40,604 nt of DNA from Planctomycetota bacterium (GTDB lineage: Bacteria; Planctomycetota; UBA1135; UBA2386), in NCBI GenBank assembly GCA_016793265.1, contig JAEUHT010000022.1, positions 1 to 40,604 of the forward strand. The letters are read 5' to 3'. A program made the translations under genes and the position numbers. Within the stretch, counting starts at the first letter, position 1. The number at the start of each line of letters is the position of its first letter. Under the pieces are notes generated by a model. The model saw nothing but the letters and a program-made list of their open reading frames with translations. It did no database searches and had not been told where the DNA came from. Positions 32,574 to 40,604 of this stretch are shown here, piece after piece.

Positions 32574-33986
32574 ATGCCCAATCCCGCCCACTACAAGCGT
32601 CGTCGTGCCGAGTTCCTCGCCGCCATCGACACCCCGGTCCTGCTGATGGCGGGCGGTTGGATCTCGCGCAACTACCCGGCGAACTGGAACCCGTTCCGCG
32701 CCGACAGCAACTTCCTGTTCTTCTTCCCCGAGCCGGAGGCGAACGCCGCGGCTTTGTTCGACCCCAAGGACGGCTCGGTGGTGCTGTTCCTCGACGAACG
32801 CACGCAGGCCGACGCGCTGTGGCACGGCGCCGTGCCGAGCTTCACCGACATGAAGCGCGCGCTCGGCGTCACCGCCGTCGAGCAGCGGGCCGAGCTCGCC
32901 AAGGTCGTGCGCAAGAAGATCGGTCGCCGCCGGCTGCGTTGCCTCGCCATCGCCGACGCCCGCGCCACGGCGGAGGCCGCCGCGCTCAGCGGCGAAGCGC
33001 TCGACTTCTACAGCAGCGCGCGCATCGGCGACGAGGACCTGCTGCGCGTGATCGCGCACCTGCGCCTGCACAAGGACGAGGCGGAGCTCGCCGAGATGCG
33101 CATCGCCGCCGGCGTCACGCGCGAGGCGCATACGCTGGCGATGGCCCGCACGCGGCCTGGCATCTACGAGCAGGAGCTCGTCGGCCACGTCGAGGGCACG
33201 TTCGCCCGGCACGGCTGCGTGCCGGCCTACAACACGATCCTGTCGGTGCGCGGCGAGGTGCTGCACAACCATGCCCACGGCAACCTGATGCTGGAGACGG
33301 ACCAGGTGTTGCTCGACGCCGGCGCCGAACGCCCGTCCGGCTACTGCGCCGACGTCACCCGCACCTGGCCCGTGAACGGTCACTTCTCACCCGAGGCGCG
33401 CGACGTCTACGACATCGTGCTCGCCGCCGAGAAGGCCGCGATCGACGCCGTCCGGCCGGGGGCGCGTTACCGCGACGTGCACATGACGGCCGCGCGCGTG
33501 CTCGCCGACGGCCTCGTGCAGCTCGGCCTGCTGAAGGGCGACCCTGGCGCCCTGGTCGAGAGCGGCGCCCACGCGCTGTTCTTCCCACACGGCACAGGCC
33601 ACCTGCTCGGCCTCGACGTGCACGACATGGAGGCGTTCGGCGACCTGATCGCCTATGGCAAGGACCGCCAGCGCAGCAAGCAGTTCGGCACCGCCTACCT
33701 GCGCCTCGACCTCGACCTGGCGCCGGGCATGTGCGTCACCATCGAGCCCGGCATCTACTTCGTGCCGGCCATCCTGCGTGATGCGGCGTTCAAGAAGCAG
33801 TTCAAGGGCCAGGTCGACTTCCGCCGCGCGGAGGAGTTCTTGACCATGAACTCGCTGCGTGGTTTCGGCGGCATCCGCATCGAAGACGACGTCGTCTGCA
33901 CGGCGGCCGGCCGCGAAGTGCTCACCGCGGCGATCCCGAAGGAACGGCTCGCGGTCGAAGCGCTGGTCGGCAGCGGCGTGGCGTGA
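32574..33986 (+). CDS. M24 family metallopeptidase (Xaa-Pro aminopeptidase-like)
   Basis: A 470-residue cytosolic enzyme of the creatinase/aminopeptidase P fold that removes N-terminal residues preceding proline. The N-terminal creatinase-like domain includes RADSNFLFFFPEPEANAA. The dinuclear metal ligands are all present: D248 (LLDAGAE), D260 (DVTRTWPV), a histidine in HGTGHLLGLDVHD (339-351; H343 fits), E391 (TIEPGIYF) and E437 (RIEDDVV). This is the complete D-D-H-E-E set. A short insertion lies between the last two ligands (FKKQFKGQVDFRRAEEF). The ATG at 32574 fits the family N-terminus; an open frame further upstream is unlikely to be coding. Confidence 0.93.
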   Translation: MPNPAHYKRRRAEFLAAIDTPVLLMAGGWISRNYPANWNPFRADSNFLFFFPEPEANAAALFDPKDGSVVLFLDERTQADALWHGAVPSFTDMKRALGVTAVEQRAELAKVVRKKIGRRRLRCLAIADARATAEAAALSGEALDFYSSARIGDEDLLRVIAHLRLHKDEAELAEMRIAAGVTREAHTLAMARTRPGIYEQELVGHVEGTFARHGCVPAYNTILSVRGEVLHNHAHGNLMLETDQVLLDAGAERPSGYCADVTRTWPVNGHFSPEARDVYDIVLAAEKAAIDAVRPGARYRDVHMTAARVLADGLVQLGLLKGDPGALVESGAHALFFPHGTGHLLGLDVHDMEAFGDLIAYGKDRQRSKQFGTAYLRLDLDLAPGMCVTIEPGIYFVPAILRDAAFKKQFKGQVDFRRAEEFLTMNSLRGFGGIRIEDDVVCTAAGREVLTAAIPKERLAVEALVGSGVA

Positions 33987-33990
33987 CGGG

Positions 33991-34425
33991 TCAGGCCGCC
34001 GGCGGATACAGCAGCAGCGGCACGTGCGCCTGCCGCACGATCTGCTCGGCGACCGAACCGAGCAAGAGCCGCCGCAGGCCGCTGCGGCCGTGCGTCGCCA
34101 TGGCGATGTAATCGGCCTTCTCCTTGGCCGCAAAGTCGACGATTGCGCGCGACACGTCGGCGGCTTCGAGCAGCACGACCTTGGTGCAGACGTCGCGGCC
34201 GAATTTGTCGGCCAGGTCGTCGAGCGACTTCTGCCAGTCGCGGCGCACCTGCTCGGGGTCGGGGTAGACGGCCATCAGGCCGCCCGCGGTGGGCTCGAAC
34301 GGCAGGTCTTCGATCACCGTGAACAGGGTCACGGTGAGGCCGAGCTTCTGCGCCAGGGCCTTCACCGGCGCGAACGCTCGCTGCGATTCCTGGGACAGAT
34401 CGGTGGTCAGCACGATGCCGGGCAT
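33991..34425 (-). CDS. universal stress protein (UspA family)
   Basis: A 144-residue single-domain USP. It begins MPGIVLTTDLSQESQRAFAP, with the strand ending in Asp that contacts ATP. It ends with the nucleotide-binding block ATHGRSGLRRLLLGSVAEQI (109-128), a near match to G-x2-G-x9-G-S in which the first Gly is Ala. VPLLLYPP closes the fold. It is probably an ATP-binding cytoplasmic stress protein. The ATG at 34423-34425 has GGAG six bases upstream within a short inverted repeat. It converges with the M24 gene (4 bp) and is divergent from the CBS-pair gene, a pairing often seen among energy-stress genes. Confidence 0.9.
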   Translation of the reverse strand: MPGIVLTTDLSQESQRAFAPVKALAQKLGLTVTLFTVIEDLPFEPTAGGLMAVYPDPEQVRRDWQKSLDDLADKFGRDVCTKVVLLEAADVSRAIVDFAAKEKADYIAMATHGRSGLRRLLLGSVAEQIVRQAHVPLLLYPPAA

Positions 34426-34439
34426 TGCAGGCTCCTGCA
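34426..34439 (-). promoter_or_regulatory. ribosome binding site inside a small inverted repeat
   Basis: On the minus strand TGCAG-GAGC-CTGCA directly precedes the ATG of the USP gene. The Shine-Dalgarno GGAG straddles the left arm and loop, and the right arm touches the start codon. Folding could limit initiation; with only 5 bp of stem the effect is uncertain. Confidence 0.35.
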
Positions 34440-34604
34440 GGTCTGTGGGGCACCCGGCACCGTGCACCGGCACGCCACCGTCTGTCCCGATACGGGGAGC
34501 ATGCGTCGCGAAGGGCGCAGCCGCCATGCGTAGATGTGCCACCGGCGGCCCGAAAGCGAAACTTCTGCCAACTCGCGAACTTGCACGGGTGAGTAGGTCC
34601 TCTC

Positions 34605-35123
34605 ATGCCACCCACCACTCCGACACCATCCACATCCCCGAGCCTGGCCGCGGCGACGCTGCTGGCGCGGGACATCATGCAGCGCGACCTCATCACCGTG
34701 CAGGCCAGCGACACGGTCAAGGAGGTCGAGCGTGTGCTCGTCGACGCCCGCATCAGCGGCGCGCCGGTGCTCGACGACGACGGCCAGCTGCTCGGCATCG
34801 TCTCGATGCACGACATCATGCGACATCACGCCGACTGTGACGACCTGCCGACGACCGTGGACTCGCACGTCTTCGACGACCTCGTCGACGAGACCGAGAC
34901 GGTCGCCTTCGAACGTGATGGTGACGCCGCCTGCGCCGGCGACCTGATGACGACCGAAGTGGTCGGCGTGCGTCCGGACGCGCTGCTGACCGAGGTCGCA
35001 GCGGTGATGGTCAAGGCCGGCGTGCACCGCGTGATCGTGCGCAGCGGCCGCCGCCTGCTCGGCATCGTCAGCAGCATGGACCTGATGCGCGCGTTCTCCG
35101 GCGCGGTGCGCCCGAAGACCTGA
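34605..35123 (+). CDS. CBS-domain pair protein
   Basis: A 172-residue soluble protein built of two CBS domains: about 23-73 (ARDIMQRDLITVQASDTVKE ... LLGIVSMHDIM) and about 112-162 (GDLMTTEVVGVRPDALLTEV ... LLGIVSSMDLM). Each ends in the usual 'G-I-V-S-x-x-D-L/I' strand. Such pairs bind adenine nucleotides (AMP, ATP, SAM) and sense energy status. An acidic insert between the domains (VDSHVFDDLVDETETVAFER) and a Pro/Thr-rich N-terminus are not conserved features. It is divergent from the USP gene with a gap of 179 bp, so the two may share control. Confidence 0.92.
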   Translation: MPPTTPTPSTSPSLAAATLLARDIMQRDLITVQASDTVKEVERVLVDARISGAPVLDDDGQLLGIVSMHDIMRHHADCDDLPTTVDSHVFDDLVDETETVAFERDGDAACAGDLMTTEVVGVRPDALLTEVAAVMVKAGVHRVIVRSGRRLLGIVSSMDLMRAFSGAVRPKT

Positions 35124-35156
35124 GCGCGCAACGCGCCGCCACCGACCGGCGCGACC

Positions 35157-36368
35157 TCAGGCCTGGTTCTGGCCGCGGAAGCGCGCCAGATCCCCGACAC
35201 CGAGCGCCTTCTCCACGTCCGTGAGACCAGCCGTCGCCAGCGCGGCGAGGCGCCGTTCGTAGTCGGCGCGCAGCTCGGAGGTCTGGAACGCGGCGCCCTG
35301 GCTCTGGCCATACGCGAGCAGCGCCAGCGTCAGGTCGCTGATGGCAACCATCGTCAGCAGGATGCCGCCGGCGGCTTCCAGCAGCAGGTGGATGGCGGTA
35401 GTCCAGCTCATCGATTGCAGGCTGAACAGGTAGTAGACGAACAGGATCACGCCGCCGAGCTGCGCGAGCCCGGCCTGCTGCCGCAGCCGACCCACGACCG
35501 GGCCGACCTCCTCCGGCGAGTGCGCCCGCACCAGGTCCTTCGCGCGGCGCACGTAGAGCAGCGGACCGATGGCGAGCAGCACGAGCGCGCCGATCAGCAC
35601 CATGCTGCCCTCGACCTGGCTGAGCACGCTGAGGATCAGCATCAGGAAGCCGACGAAGATCGGTGCGAACAACACCGTCAACCAGCCCGGCGCGGCCGCC
35701 TGCGGCAGCAGCGTCTTGATGAGCAGCGAGCTGCGGATGATGCCGGGGAACAGCGCCAGCAGCTTCGGCAGGATCGTGCTGACCAGCGCCGTCGCGATCG
35801 CGATGCTGATCGCCATCTTCACCTGCGCGCCGCCGGCCGCCTGCCCGAACTGACCGAACGCCCCCTGCTGGTCGAGGTGCGAGAAGTCGAGCGAATGCGA
35901 CCACGGCCACGACGCCACCAGCAGCGGCAGCACCAGCGACGTGATCCAGGCCCAACGCGCGAAGCCGCGCGAGCGCGACACCCGCCACCACTGCGTCGCC
36001 GCGAACAGGGTCAGCCCCGCCATCGCCAGCTTGACGAACAGCAGGAACTCCTGCAGCCCGTCGAGCACCTCGATGTTCTGCTGGCCGAAGTTGGCCGCGT
36101 TCTCGCCGAGCTCCTCGCGGATCGGCTTGTGCTCGATGATGGCGATGAGCCCGGCGATGCACAGCAACACCGCCGACACCCACAAGGCGCCGCGCCGCCA
36201 CGCCACGTAGTCCTGCGCCAGCGGCTCGTTGATGTTGGACCGAGTACTCAGCTCCTGGCGTTCGGCGGCATCGGCCTGGCTCTTCGAGAAGTCCGCCGTC
36301 AGTGCGCGGCGCAGCAGGCGAACCGGAAGCGATTGGAGCACGGGAGGCAGCTGGCTGGTCTCGGTCAT
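35157..36368 (-). CDS. multi-pass membrane protein of unknown function
   Basis: A 403-residue protein with about eight hydrophobic segments: near 62-80, 110-125, 139-155, 185-205, 228-250, 253-275, 310-325 and 329-350. The N-terminus is cytoplasmic and charged (LTADFSKSQADAAERQELST). The C-terminal ~60 residues are soluble and helical (TSELRADYERRLAALATAGL). No transporter, kinase or channel motif is visible and I do not recognise the family. It starts at ATG 36366-36368, 59 bp downstream of the PLP-enzyme stop on the same strand, so the two might be co-transcribed. Confidence 0.75.
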   Translation of the reverse strand: MTETSQLPPVLQSLPVRLLRRALTADFSKSQADAAERQELSTRSNINEPLAQDYVAWRRGALWVSAVLLCIAGLIAIIEHKPIREELGENAANFGQQNIEVLDGLQEFLLFVKLAMAGLTLFAATQWWRVSRSRGFARWAWITSLVLPLLVASWPWSHSLDFSHLDQQGAFGQFGQAAGGAQVKMAISIAIATALVSTILPKLLALFPGIIRSSLLIKTLLPQAAAPGWLTVLFAPIFVGFLMLILSVLSQVEGSMVLIGALVLLAIGPLLYVRRAKDLVRAHSPEEVGPVVGRLRQQAGLAQLGGVILFVYYLFSLQSMSWTTAIHLLLEAAGGILLTMVAISDLTLALLAYGQSQGAAFQTSELRADYERRLAALATAGLTDVEKALGVGDLARFRGQNQA

Positions 36369-36427
36369 GGGAGCTGGTAGTTTCGGGGACGGCCCACAGT
36401 GTGACCGCAGACCCGCTGCAGTCCAAA

Positions 36428-37369
36428 TCAGTGCCGCTGCGGCAGCCAGGCGAAGTCGGTGTTGCCGCCGCTGAGCACCATGCCGATGCGGCGGCCAGCC
36501 AGCTCTGGCTCGATCGACCGCAAGGCCGCGAGCACGGTGGCGCCGCTCGGTTCGACGACGATCTTCATGCGCTGCAGGAAGAAGGTCGCCGCGGCCACGA
36601 TCGCGTCTTCACCCACGGTCACCACCCGCACATGGTGCTGCCGCAGCAGGTGGAAGTTCGGTTCGCCGAGGCCGGTCATCAGCCCATCGCCCCAGGAGCG
36701 CGCGCCGTCGACGCGCGGCTGCCGGACGCCGGTCGCCAGCGAACGCGCGGCGTCGTCGACCGCCTGCGGTTCGGCCGCCAGCACCGCCGCCTGCGGCCGC
36801 AGCGCCGCCACCGTCACCGCGGTTCCCGCACACAGGCCGCCGCCGCCGACCGGCGTGATGACGAGGTCGAGTTCGGGCACCTCTTCGAGCAGCTCGAGCG
36901 CCGCCGTGCCCTGGCCCGCGACCACCAACGGATCCTCGAACGGGTGCACCAACGTCATGCCACGCTCGCGTTGCAACCGCGCGCTGACCGCGTCCCGTTC
37001 GGCCGCGTTGCACAGCACCACCTCGGCGCCGTAGCCGCGCACCGCCGCGACCTTCACCGCCGGCGCCGAATCGGGCATCACGACGAGGCACGGCACGCCG
37101 CGCTTCCTCGCCGCATAGGCGAGGGCCGCCCCGTGATTGCCGCTGCTGTGGGTCAGCACCCCGCGCGCCGCCGCCGCCGCCTCGAGGCCGAACACCGCGT
37201 TGCAGGCCCCGCGCGCCTTGAAGGCGCCGACCTTCTGCAGGTTCTCACACTTGGCGAACACCCGCGCGCCGAGCTCGTGGTCCAGCGTCTGGCAGGTCAG
37301 CACCGGCGTGCGGTGCACATGGCCCCGGATGCGCGCGGCGGCGGCCCGCACGTCGGCGAAGGTGATCAC
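36428..37369 (-). CDS. threonine/serine dehydratase-like PLP enzyme
   Basis: A 313-residue fold-type II PLP enzyme. The Schiff-base lysine is K51 in ENLQKVGAFKARGA; the substrate-carboxylate loop is SSGNHGAALA (75-84); the phosphate-binding glycine loop is PVGGGGLCAG (173-182); SGGNTDF is near the C-terminus. The protein lacks the ACT regulatory domain of biosynthetic IlvA, and its size fits catabolic threonine dehydratases and serine racemases. Those two activities cannot be separated from sequence by eye. It deaminates threonine or serine to the 2-oxo acid or interconverts serine enantiomers. It lies 76 bp downstream of the glycosidase gene on the same strand. Confidence 0.88.
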   Translation of the reverse strand: MITFADVRAAAARIRGHVHRTPVLTCQTLDHELGARVFAKCENLQKVGAFKARGACNAVFGLEAAAAARGVLTHSSGNHGAALAYAARKRGVPCLVVMPDSAPAVKVAAVRGYGAEVVLCNAAERDAVSARLQRERGMTLVHPFEDPLVVAGQGTAALELLEEVPELDLVITPVGGGGLCAGTAVTVAALRPQAAVLAAEPQAVDDAARSLATGVRQPRVDGARSWGDGLMTGLGEPNFHLLRQHHVRVVTVGEDAIVAAATFFLQRMKIVVEPSGATVLAALRSIEPELAGRRIGMVLSGGNTDFAWLPQRH

Positions 37370-37445
37370 GACGGCCTCGCCTGGTTCGCGAGGTCATCGA
37401 CGACGGCAGACAGCGATCCCATCCGCATCCGGCTCCCTCGGCTGC

Positions 37446-39569
37446 TCAGTGCGCCTGGATGCGCAGCCGGCCGTTCTTGCGGTCGACGTCGAGCAGCTTG
37501 TTGCCGAGCGGCATGCCCTGCAGCTTGAAGTCGATCGGGTCGCCGATCGGGTCGTCCTGCACCTCGCCGTAGCGGATCGCGAAGCCGCAGGCGATGCGGA
37601 AGATGTTGTCGAGCACGAACGCGTTGAGGTGCATGTCGACGCCGCGGTAACGCGAGCCGACACCCGTCTCCGGGTGGTAGTGCTCGAACGAACTCGCGGA
37701 GCCGCTGCCCTCGGCGGTGCCCGACAGCATGTTCACGGTCTTCTTGAGCAGCTCGGTGGCGAGCTTCTGCGCGCGCTTGTTGCCGCGTTCGGCCCAGTAG
37801 GTCAGGCCTTCGAGGATGTGCGTGTTGACGACCGGCCAGACGCGGCCGTTCCACGGGCAGCCCTTGCGCGTGCCCTTCCAGCGCCCGGTCGGGTCGAAGG
37901 TCGAGTCGCTGACCGAGATGCTCGGCACCGGGTACTTGGTCCAGAACTCCTCGCGGCTCGACAACAGGTCGAGCATGCGATCGACCTGCTTCTGGTTCGG
38001 GATGTCGGTCGCCAGCGGGTAGAAGCCGACCGCCGCCTTGACGTTGGTCTTGCGGCGATTGTCGGGATCGAGGTCCATGAAGATGCCGGCCTTCTCGTCC
38101 CACATCTTCTTGCGGATGGTGTCGAGGATGACCTCGGCCTCCGCCTGGAAGCGGTTGGCCATGGCCTTCTCCTGGATCTCCTCGGCGACCTTGTAGAGCC
38201 ACTTGACCATCCGGTAGCGGAACACCGACGCGTCGATGCCCTTGAGCCGGAACTGCTCGGTGAACTCGATGGCGCGGTCGGCCTTGTCGTCGATCACCGT
38301 GTAGCGGCGCGAGAACTCCTGGCCGGCCTCGAAGTGGTTGACGATGTCGGTGAGGCCACTGCCCTCGGGGTCGCGGTTGTTGGCGAGCCACTTCACGTAG
38401 CGCTGCATCGCCATCAGCACGGCCTTCTTGGTCGCCTTGTCCGGGTGGATCGCGTCGAGCGCTTCGAAGCCACCGCCCCAGTCGGCGTGATAGAAGTCGG
38501 CCGAGTCGAGGCCGCTCATGAAGACGCGGCCCGGCACCTGCCCGTTGTGCAGGATGTTCTCGAAGAACACCTTGAGGCAGCCGCGCGCCAGCGTCGGATC
38601 CTGCAGCCAGCGCGCCTCGCGCATGATCGCCGGCGTGCTGAAGCTGGTCGGCTGGTGGAAGACGCCGTTGCCCTCACAGACCGAGGCCGAACTGAACAGG
38701 CCGGCGCCGTGCGGCTGCCGCAGCAGGTTGAGCAGCTCGAAGCGGTGGCGCACCACCCGCTCGATCTCCTTGTTCTCGCAGTGGAAGCGCGGCACCTTCT
38801 CCCAGAACGACGCCCAGCCGTTCTCGTCCTTGGCGTCGGGCCGGCGGGCGCGGAAGTTGACGCCCTTGCCCTTGAACACCACGTTGGCCTCGAAGCGGTG
38901 CGCGAGCTTGGCGCCGGCCTTCAGCGACACCGGCCGGAACAGGCCGGCGTAGACGCGCGAGCCGGCGACGATCGGGCTCGGCTTCTCCATCGGCCGCTTG
39001 GCGCGCGGCGTCGGCAGCCCGTCCATGTCGAACCAGGGCGTCTCCTCGAAGTCCGGCCGATCGCTGCCGCCCTCGGCGAAGAACGCCTGCAGGCAGCGCG
39101 CGCCTTTGCTGTCGGGGCTCGAGTAGTGGATGTCGGTCGGCACCTCGGGCTTGCCGAGCATGCGGCGGATGCGGAAGCTGTCGCCTTCGAGCGAGACCGG
39201 TTCGCCTTCGGGGTCGGTCGTCGTCCACATCACGACGGTGACCTCGCGGTCGGCCTTGCCGGCGTTGTGGAACTCGATCTCGCTGACGAAGCGGTCGTCG
39301 GTGGTGACGAAGCGGCGCTCGACGAGCTTGATGCCGCCCTCCTCATCGAAGTGCAGCACCGCCTTGCCGTCCTCGACTTGCACCTGCCGGCAGTGCATGG
39401 CCAGCGGGCGCTCGTTCTCGAGGATCGCCAGGAAGAAGACGGATGGCACTACCGCGCTGCTGATGCACGCCTCGTCGGCGAACCCCAGGGCGTCCGCGAA
39501 TCGCGGGTAGCGGGGCGCATACAGGCAGTAACCACCACCAGCCAGGGCGTACTTTTTCTTCTGATTCAT
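37446..39569 (-). CDS. GH63/MGH1-like glycoside hydrolase (predicted cytosolic)
   Basis: A 707-residue protein without a signal peptide. The first ~270 residues are beta-rich (SEIEFHNAGKADREVTVVMW), like the supersandwich domain of GH63, GH37 and related enzymes. The rest is an (alpha/alpha)6-barrel with landmarks FHQPTSFSTPAIMREARWLQ, SGLDSADFYHADWGGGFE, FEAGQEFSRRY and CPWNGRVWPVVNTHILEGL (W573-N-G575), the last being the 'G-x-V-W-P-x-N' block of MGH1-like glycosidases. Probable action is on alpha-glucosides such as glucosylglycerate, trehalose-like sugars or glycogen-derived oligosaccharides; the substrate is not determined. The ATG is preceded by a weak GGAA. An upstream gap of about 280 bp separates it from the glycosyltransferase. 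Confidence 0.8.
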   Translation of the reverse strand: MNQKKKYALAGGGYCLYAPRYPRFADALGFADEACISSAVVPSVFFLAILENERPLAMHCRQVQVEDGKAVLHFDEEGGIKLVERRFVTTDDRFVSEIEFHNAGKADREVTVVMWTTTDPEGEPVSLEGDSFRIRRMLGKPEVPTDIHYSSPDSKGARCLQAFFAEGGSDRPDFEETPWFDMDGLPTPRAKRPMEKPSPIVAGSRVYAGLFRPVSLKAGAKLAHRFEANVVFKGKGVNFRARRPDAKDENGWASFWEKVPRFHCENKEIERVVRHRFELLNLLRQPHGAGLFSSASVCEGNGVFHQPTSFSTPAIMREARWLQDPTLARGCLKVFFENILHNGQVPGRVFMSGLDSADFYHADWGGGFEALDAIHPDKATKKAVLMAMQRYVKWLANNRDPEGSGLTDIVNHFEAGQEFSRRYTVIDDKADRAIEFTEQFRLKGIDASVFRYRMVKWLYKVAEEIQEKAMANRFQAEAEVILDTIRKKMWDEKAGIFMDLDPDNRRKTNVKAAVGFYPLATDIPNQKQVDRMLDLLSSREEFWTKYPVPSISVSDSTFDPTGRWKGTRKGCPWNGRVWPVVNTHILEGLTYWAERGNKRAQKLATELLKKTVNMLSGTAEGSGSASSFEHYHPETGVGSRYRGVDMHLNAFVLDNIFRIACGFAIRYGEVQDDPIGDPIDFKLQGMPLGNKLLDVDRKNGRLRIQAH

Positions 39570-39721
39570 TCCGAGTTCCGTGGCGAAGGGCGCGACCCTT
39601 CCTCGGCTATTGGATTGTCATTGCGCCCAACAGGAACTCCGGACAGTCGGACCTGGCCTCTCAAGTTGCTGATTCAGAAGTGCTTGCGACTGCGCGTTCG
39701 CACCGTCCGGCTCCTGCCAGC

Positions 39722-39738
39722 ATCCGGTATTGCCGGAT
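39722..39738 (-). terminator. small hairpin downstream of the glycosyltransferase gene
   Basis: ATCCGG-TATTG-CCGGAT forms a 6-bp stem and 5-base loop in the 282-bp gap, 114 bp beyond the stop at 39852. It could end the glycosyltransferase transcript or be a regulatory dyad for the glycosidase gene. There is no T-run; evidence is weak. The rest of 39570-39851 shows no gene. Confidence 0.3.
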
Positions 39739-39851
39739 AATGGGAGGGCTTTGGTTCGCATCTTGATGCCTGCAGAAGCACAGTCAAGGGCTTTCCAGCC
39801 ACGGCACCGACACTTCGGCAGCGACTGCCAACCGGAGCAGCCCTGGCGGGC

Positions 39852-40604
39852 TCAGCCGAGCGCCCGCCAAGGGTCGACGACCTCGACGGTGCGGCGGCCG
39901 CCGGCTGCCGCAGAGAGCACCTGGGCCAAGAGGCCGGTCAGCCGGCGCCGCGAGAACCCGACCAGCCTTTCGCGCGCACAACCGCGGTGGGCGGCGCCCC
40001 GTTGCCAGGCCGTGAACAACGTGCCGAGCGCGGCCGCGATCGCCGCCGCATCGGTGGCGCCGGCGACCAGGCCGGCGTCGAGCCGGCGCACGAGATCGGC
40101 CCCGTCCCCCTCCGGCAGCGCGGCGAGCACGGGCCGTTCGCTGGCGAGCGCTTCGTAGAGCTTGCCGGGCACCACGAGCGCACGTTCGCCGGCCGGCAGC
40201 CCGTGCAGCGGCACGAACACCGCGTCGGCCGCGGCCAGCGCCGCGATCGACTCGCGGTGCGGCAGGTAGCCCTCGGTGCGCACGACGTCGCCGATGCCGA
40301 GCGCGTGGATCAACCGTTCGTGCGATGCATCGGCGCGCCCGAACAACCGCACCGCCAGCCGCGCGCGCGCCGCCGGGTTGGCGCCGAGCCACGCCGCCAC
40401 CGCGTGCAGCAGGTAGTAGCCGGTGCGCCCCAGCGGCTCGATCTGGCGATGGCGCACGCGGCGCCAGCGGTTGCGCGTCAGCCCCGGCGGCAGGTCCGCC
40501 GGATGGAACGTGCCCATGTGCACGAGCGTGAACGGCCGCGCCGGGTCCGCGCCGGGCGCCGCGGCGCCGGCGAAGTCCTCCTCGTCGTAGCCGTTCGGGA
40601 TCAC
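39852..40604 (-). CDS. glycosyltransferase, GT-B type (C-terminal part, 5'-truncated)
   Basis: 250 residues are visible; the gene begins right of the window. The first visible residues, IPNGYDEEDF, are the conserved linker block of GT4-type enzymes ('V-I-P-N-G-x-D'), normally located in the middle of the protein, so about half is missing. LVHMGTF begins the C-terminal Rossmann domain. RTEGYLPHRESIAALAAAD and VPGKLYEALASERPVLAAL form the nucleotide-sugar-binding region with the 'P-x-K-x-x-E' glutamate. It probably transfers a sugar from an NDP-sugar in cell-envelope or polysaccharide synthesis; donor and acceptor are unknown. Confidence 0.87.
   Translation of the reverse strand: MIPNGYDEEDFAGAAAPGADPARPFTLVHMGTFHPADLPPGLTRNRWRRVRHRQIEPLGRTGYYLLHAVAAWLGANPAARARLAVRLFGRADASHERLIHALGIGDVVRTEGYLPHRESIAALAAADAVFVPLHGLPAGERALVVPGKLYEALASERPVLAALPEGDGADLVRRLDAGLVAGATDAAAIAAALGTLFTAWQRGAAHRGCARERLVGFSRRRLTGLLAQVLSAAAGGRRTVEVVDPWRALG

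Noticed and set aside
29605-32646. 1,013-codon plus-strand frame
   Set aside because: Longer than the real gene opposite it, but that gene has a signal anchor and repeated CarbopepD modules, while this frame has none.
37137-39740. 867-codon plus-strand frame
   Set aside because: Antisense to the glycosidase, which has family motifs.

Overview
The window reads as a piece of a high-GC (about 70%) bacterial chromosome, most likely a planctomycete. This is inferred from gene content: secreted FG-GAP repeat and carboxypeptidase-regulatory-like (CarbopepD_reg) proteins, VIT/VWA proteins, two ECF sigma factors each followed by a membrane-bound regulator-like partner, and very short intergenic gaps. 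No rRNA, tRNA, CRISPR array, transposase or integrase was seen. Both edges cut genes: a Tat-signal protein at 1-214 and a glycosyltransferase at 39852-40604, both on the minus strand.

Layout. 1-3.8 kb (minus): radical SAM/B12-binding-type protein overlapping 5-formyltetrahydrofolate cyclo-ligase, then an ABC-F ATPase. 3.9-5.8 kb (plus): a short ECF sigma factor overlapping (ATGA) a four-helix membrane protein with an anti-sigma-like tail, a strong hairpin, and a CarbopepD-like protein. 5.8-8.2 kb (minus): an FG-GAP repeat secreted protein. 8.5-10.5 kb (plus): a methyltransferase and a stand-alone DGQHR (DndB-like) protein. 10.5-15.1 kb (minus): a compact housekeeping cluster in the order prfB (with an intact programmed +1 frameshift), purH, an unknown 119-aa gene, a yggS-type PLP protein and nth. 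15.5-17.6 kb (minus): a small unknown protein, a Fis-type HTH protein with a truncated receiver-like half, and a DUF4097-like lipoprotein. 17.7-21.4 kb (plus): a second ECF sigma factor, a zf-HC2 anti-sigma factor with a large C-terminal domain, and a VWA protein.

21.4-26.7 kb is the most unusual part. A minus-strand pair (VIT/VWA protein followed by a 112-aa membrane protein) is split by a 2,464-bp segment of visibly lower GC (about 60% in hand-counted samples), bounded by a 212-bp direct repeat with a single mismatch. Each repeat contains the end of the VIT/VWA gene and the start of the small membrane-protein gene, so both host genes stay intact while short remnants of each lie at the junctions. 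The segment carries a three-gene minus-strand operon: a secreted protein with 14 cysteines in its predicted mature part, a large single-anchor CarbopepD-like protein, and a MauE/DoxX-like four-helix protein with a CGCGG motif. It looks like an acquired cell-envelope, possibly thiol-redox, module.

26.8-40.6 kb: a lipoprotein, a Na+/Ca2+-exchanger family antiporter, a secreted helical-repeat protein, a 980-aa multi-domain CarbopepD-like protein, an M24 (aminopeptidase P-like) metallopeptidase, divergent universal stress and CBS-pair proteins, an unrecognised membrane protein, a threonine-dehydratase-like PLP enzyme, a GH63/MGH1-like glycosidase and the cut glycosyltransferase.
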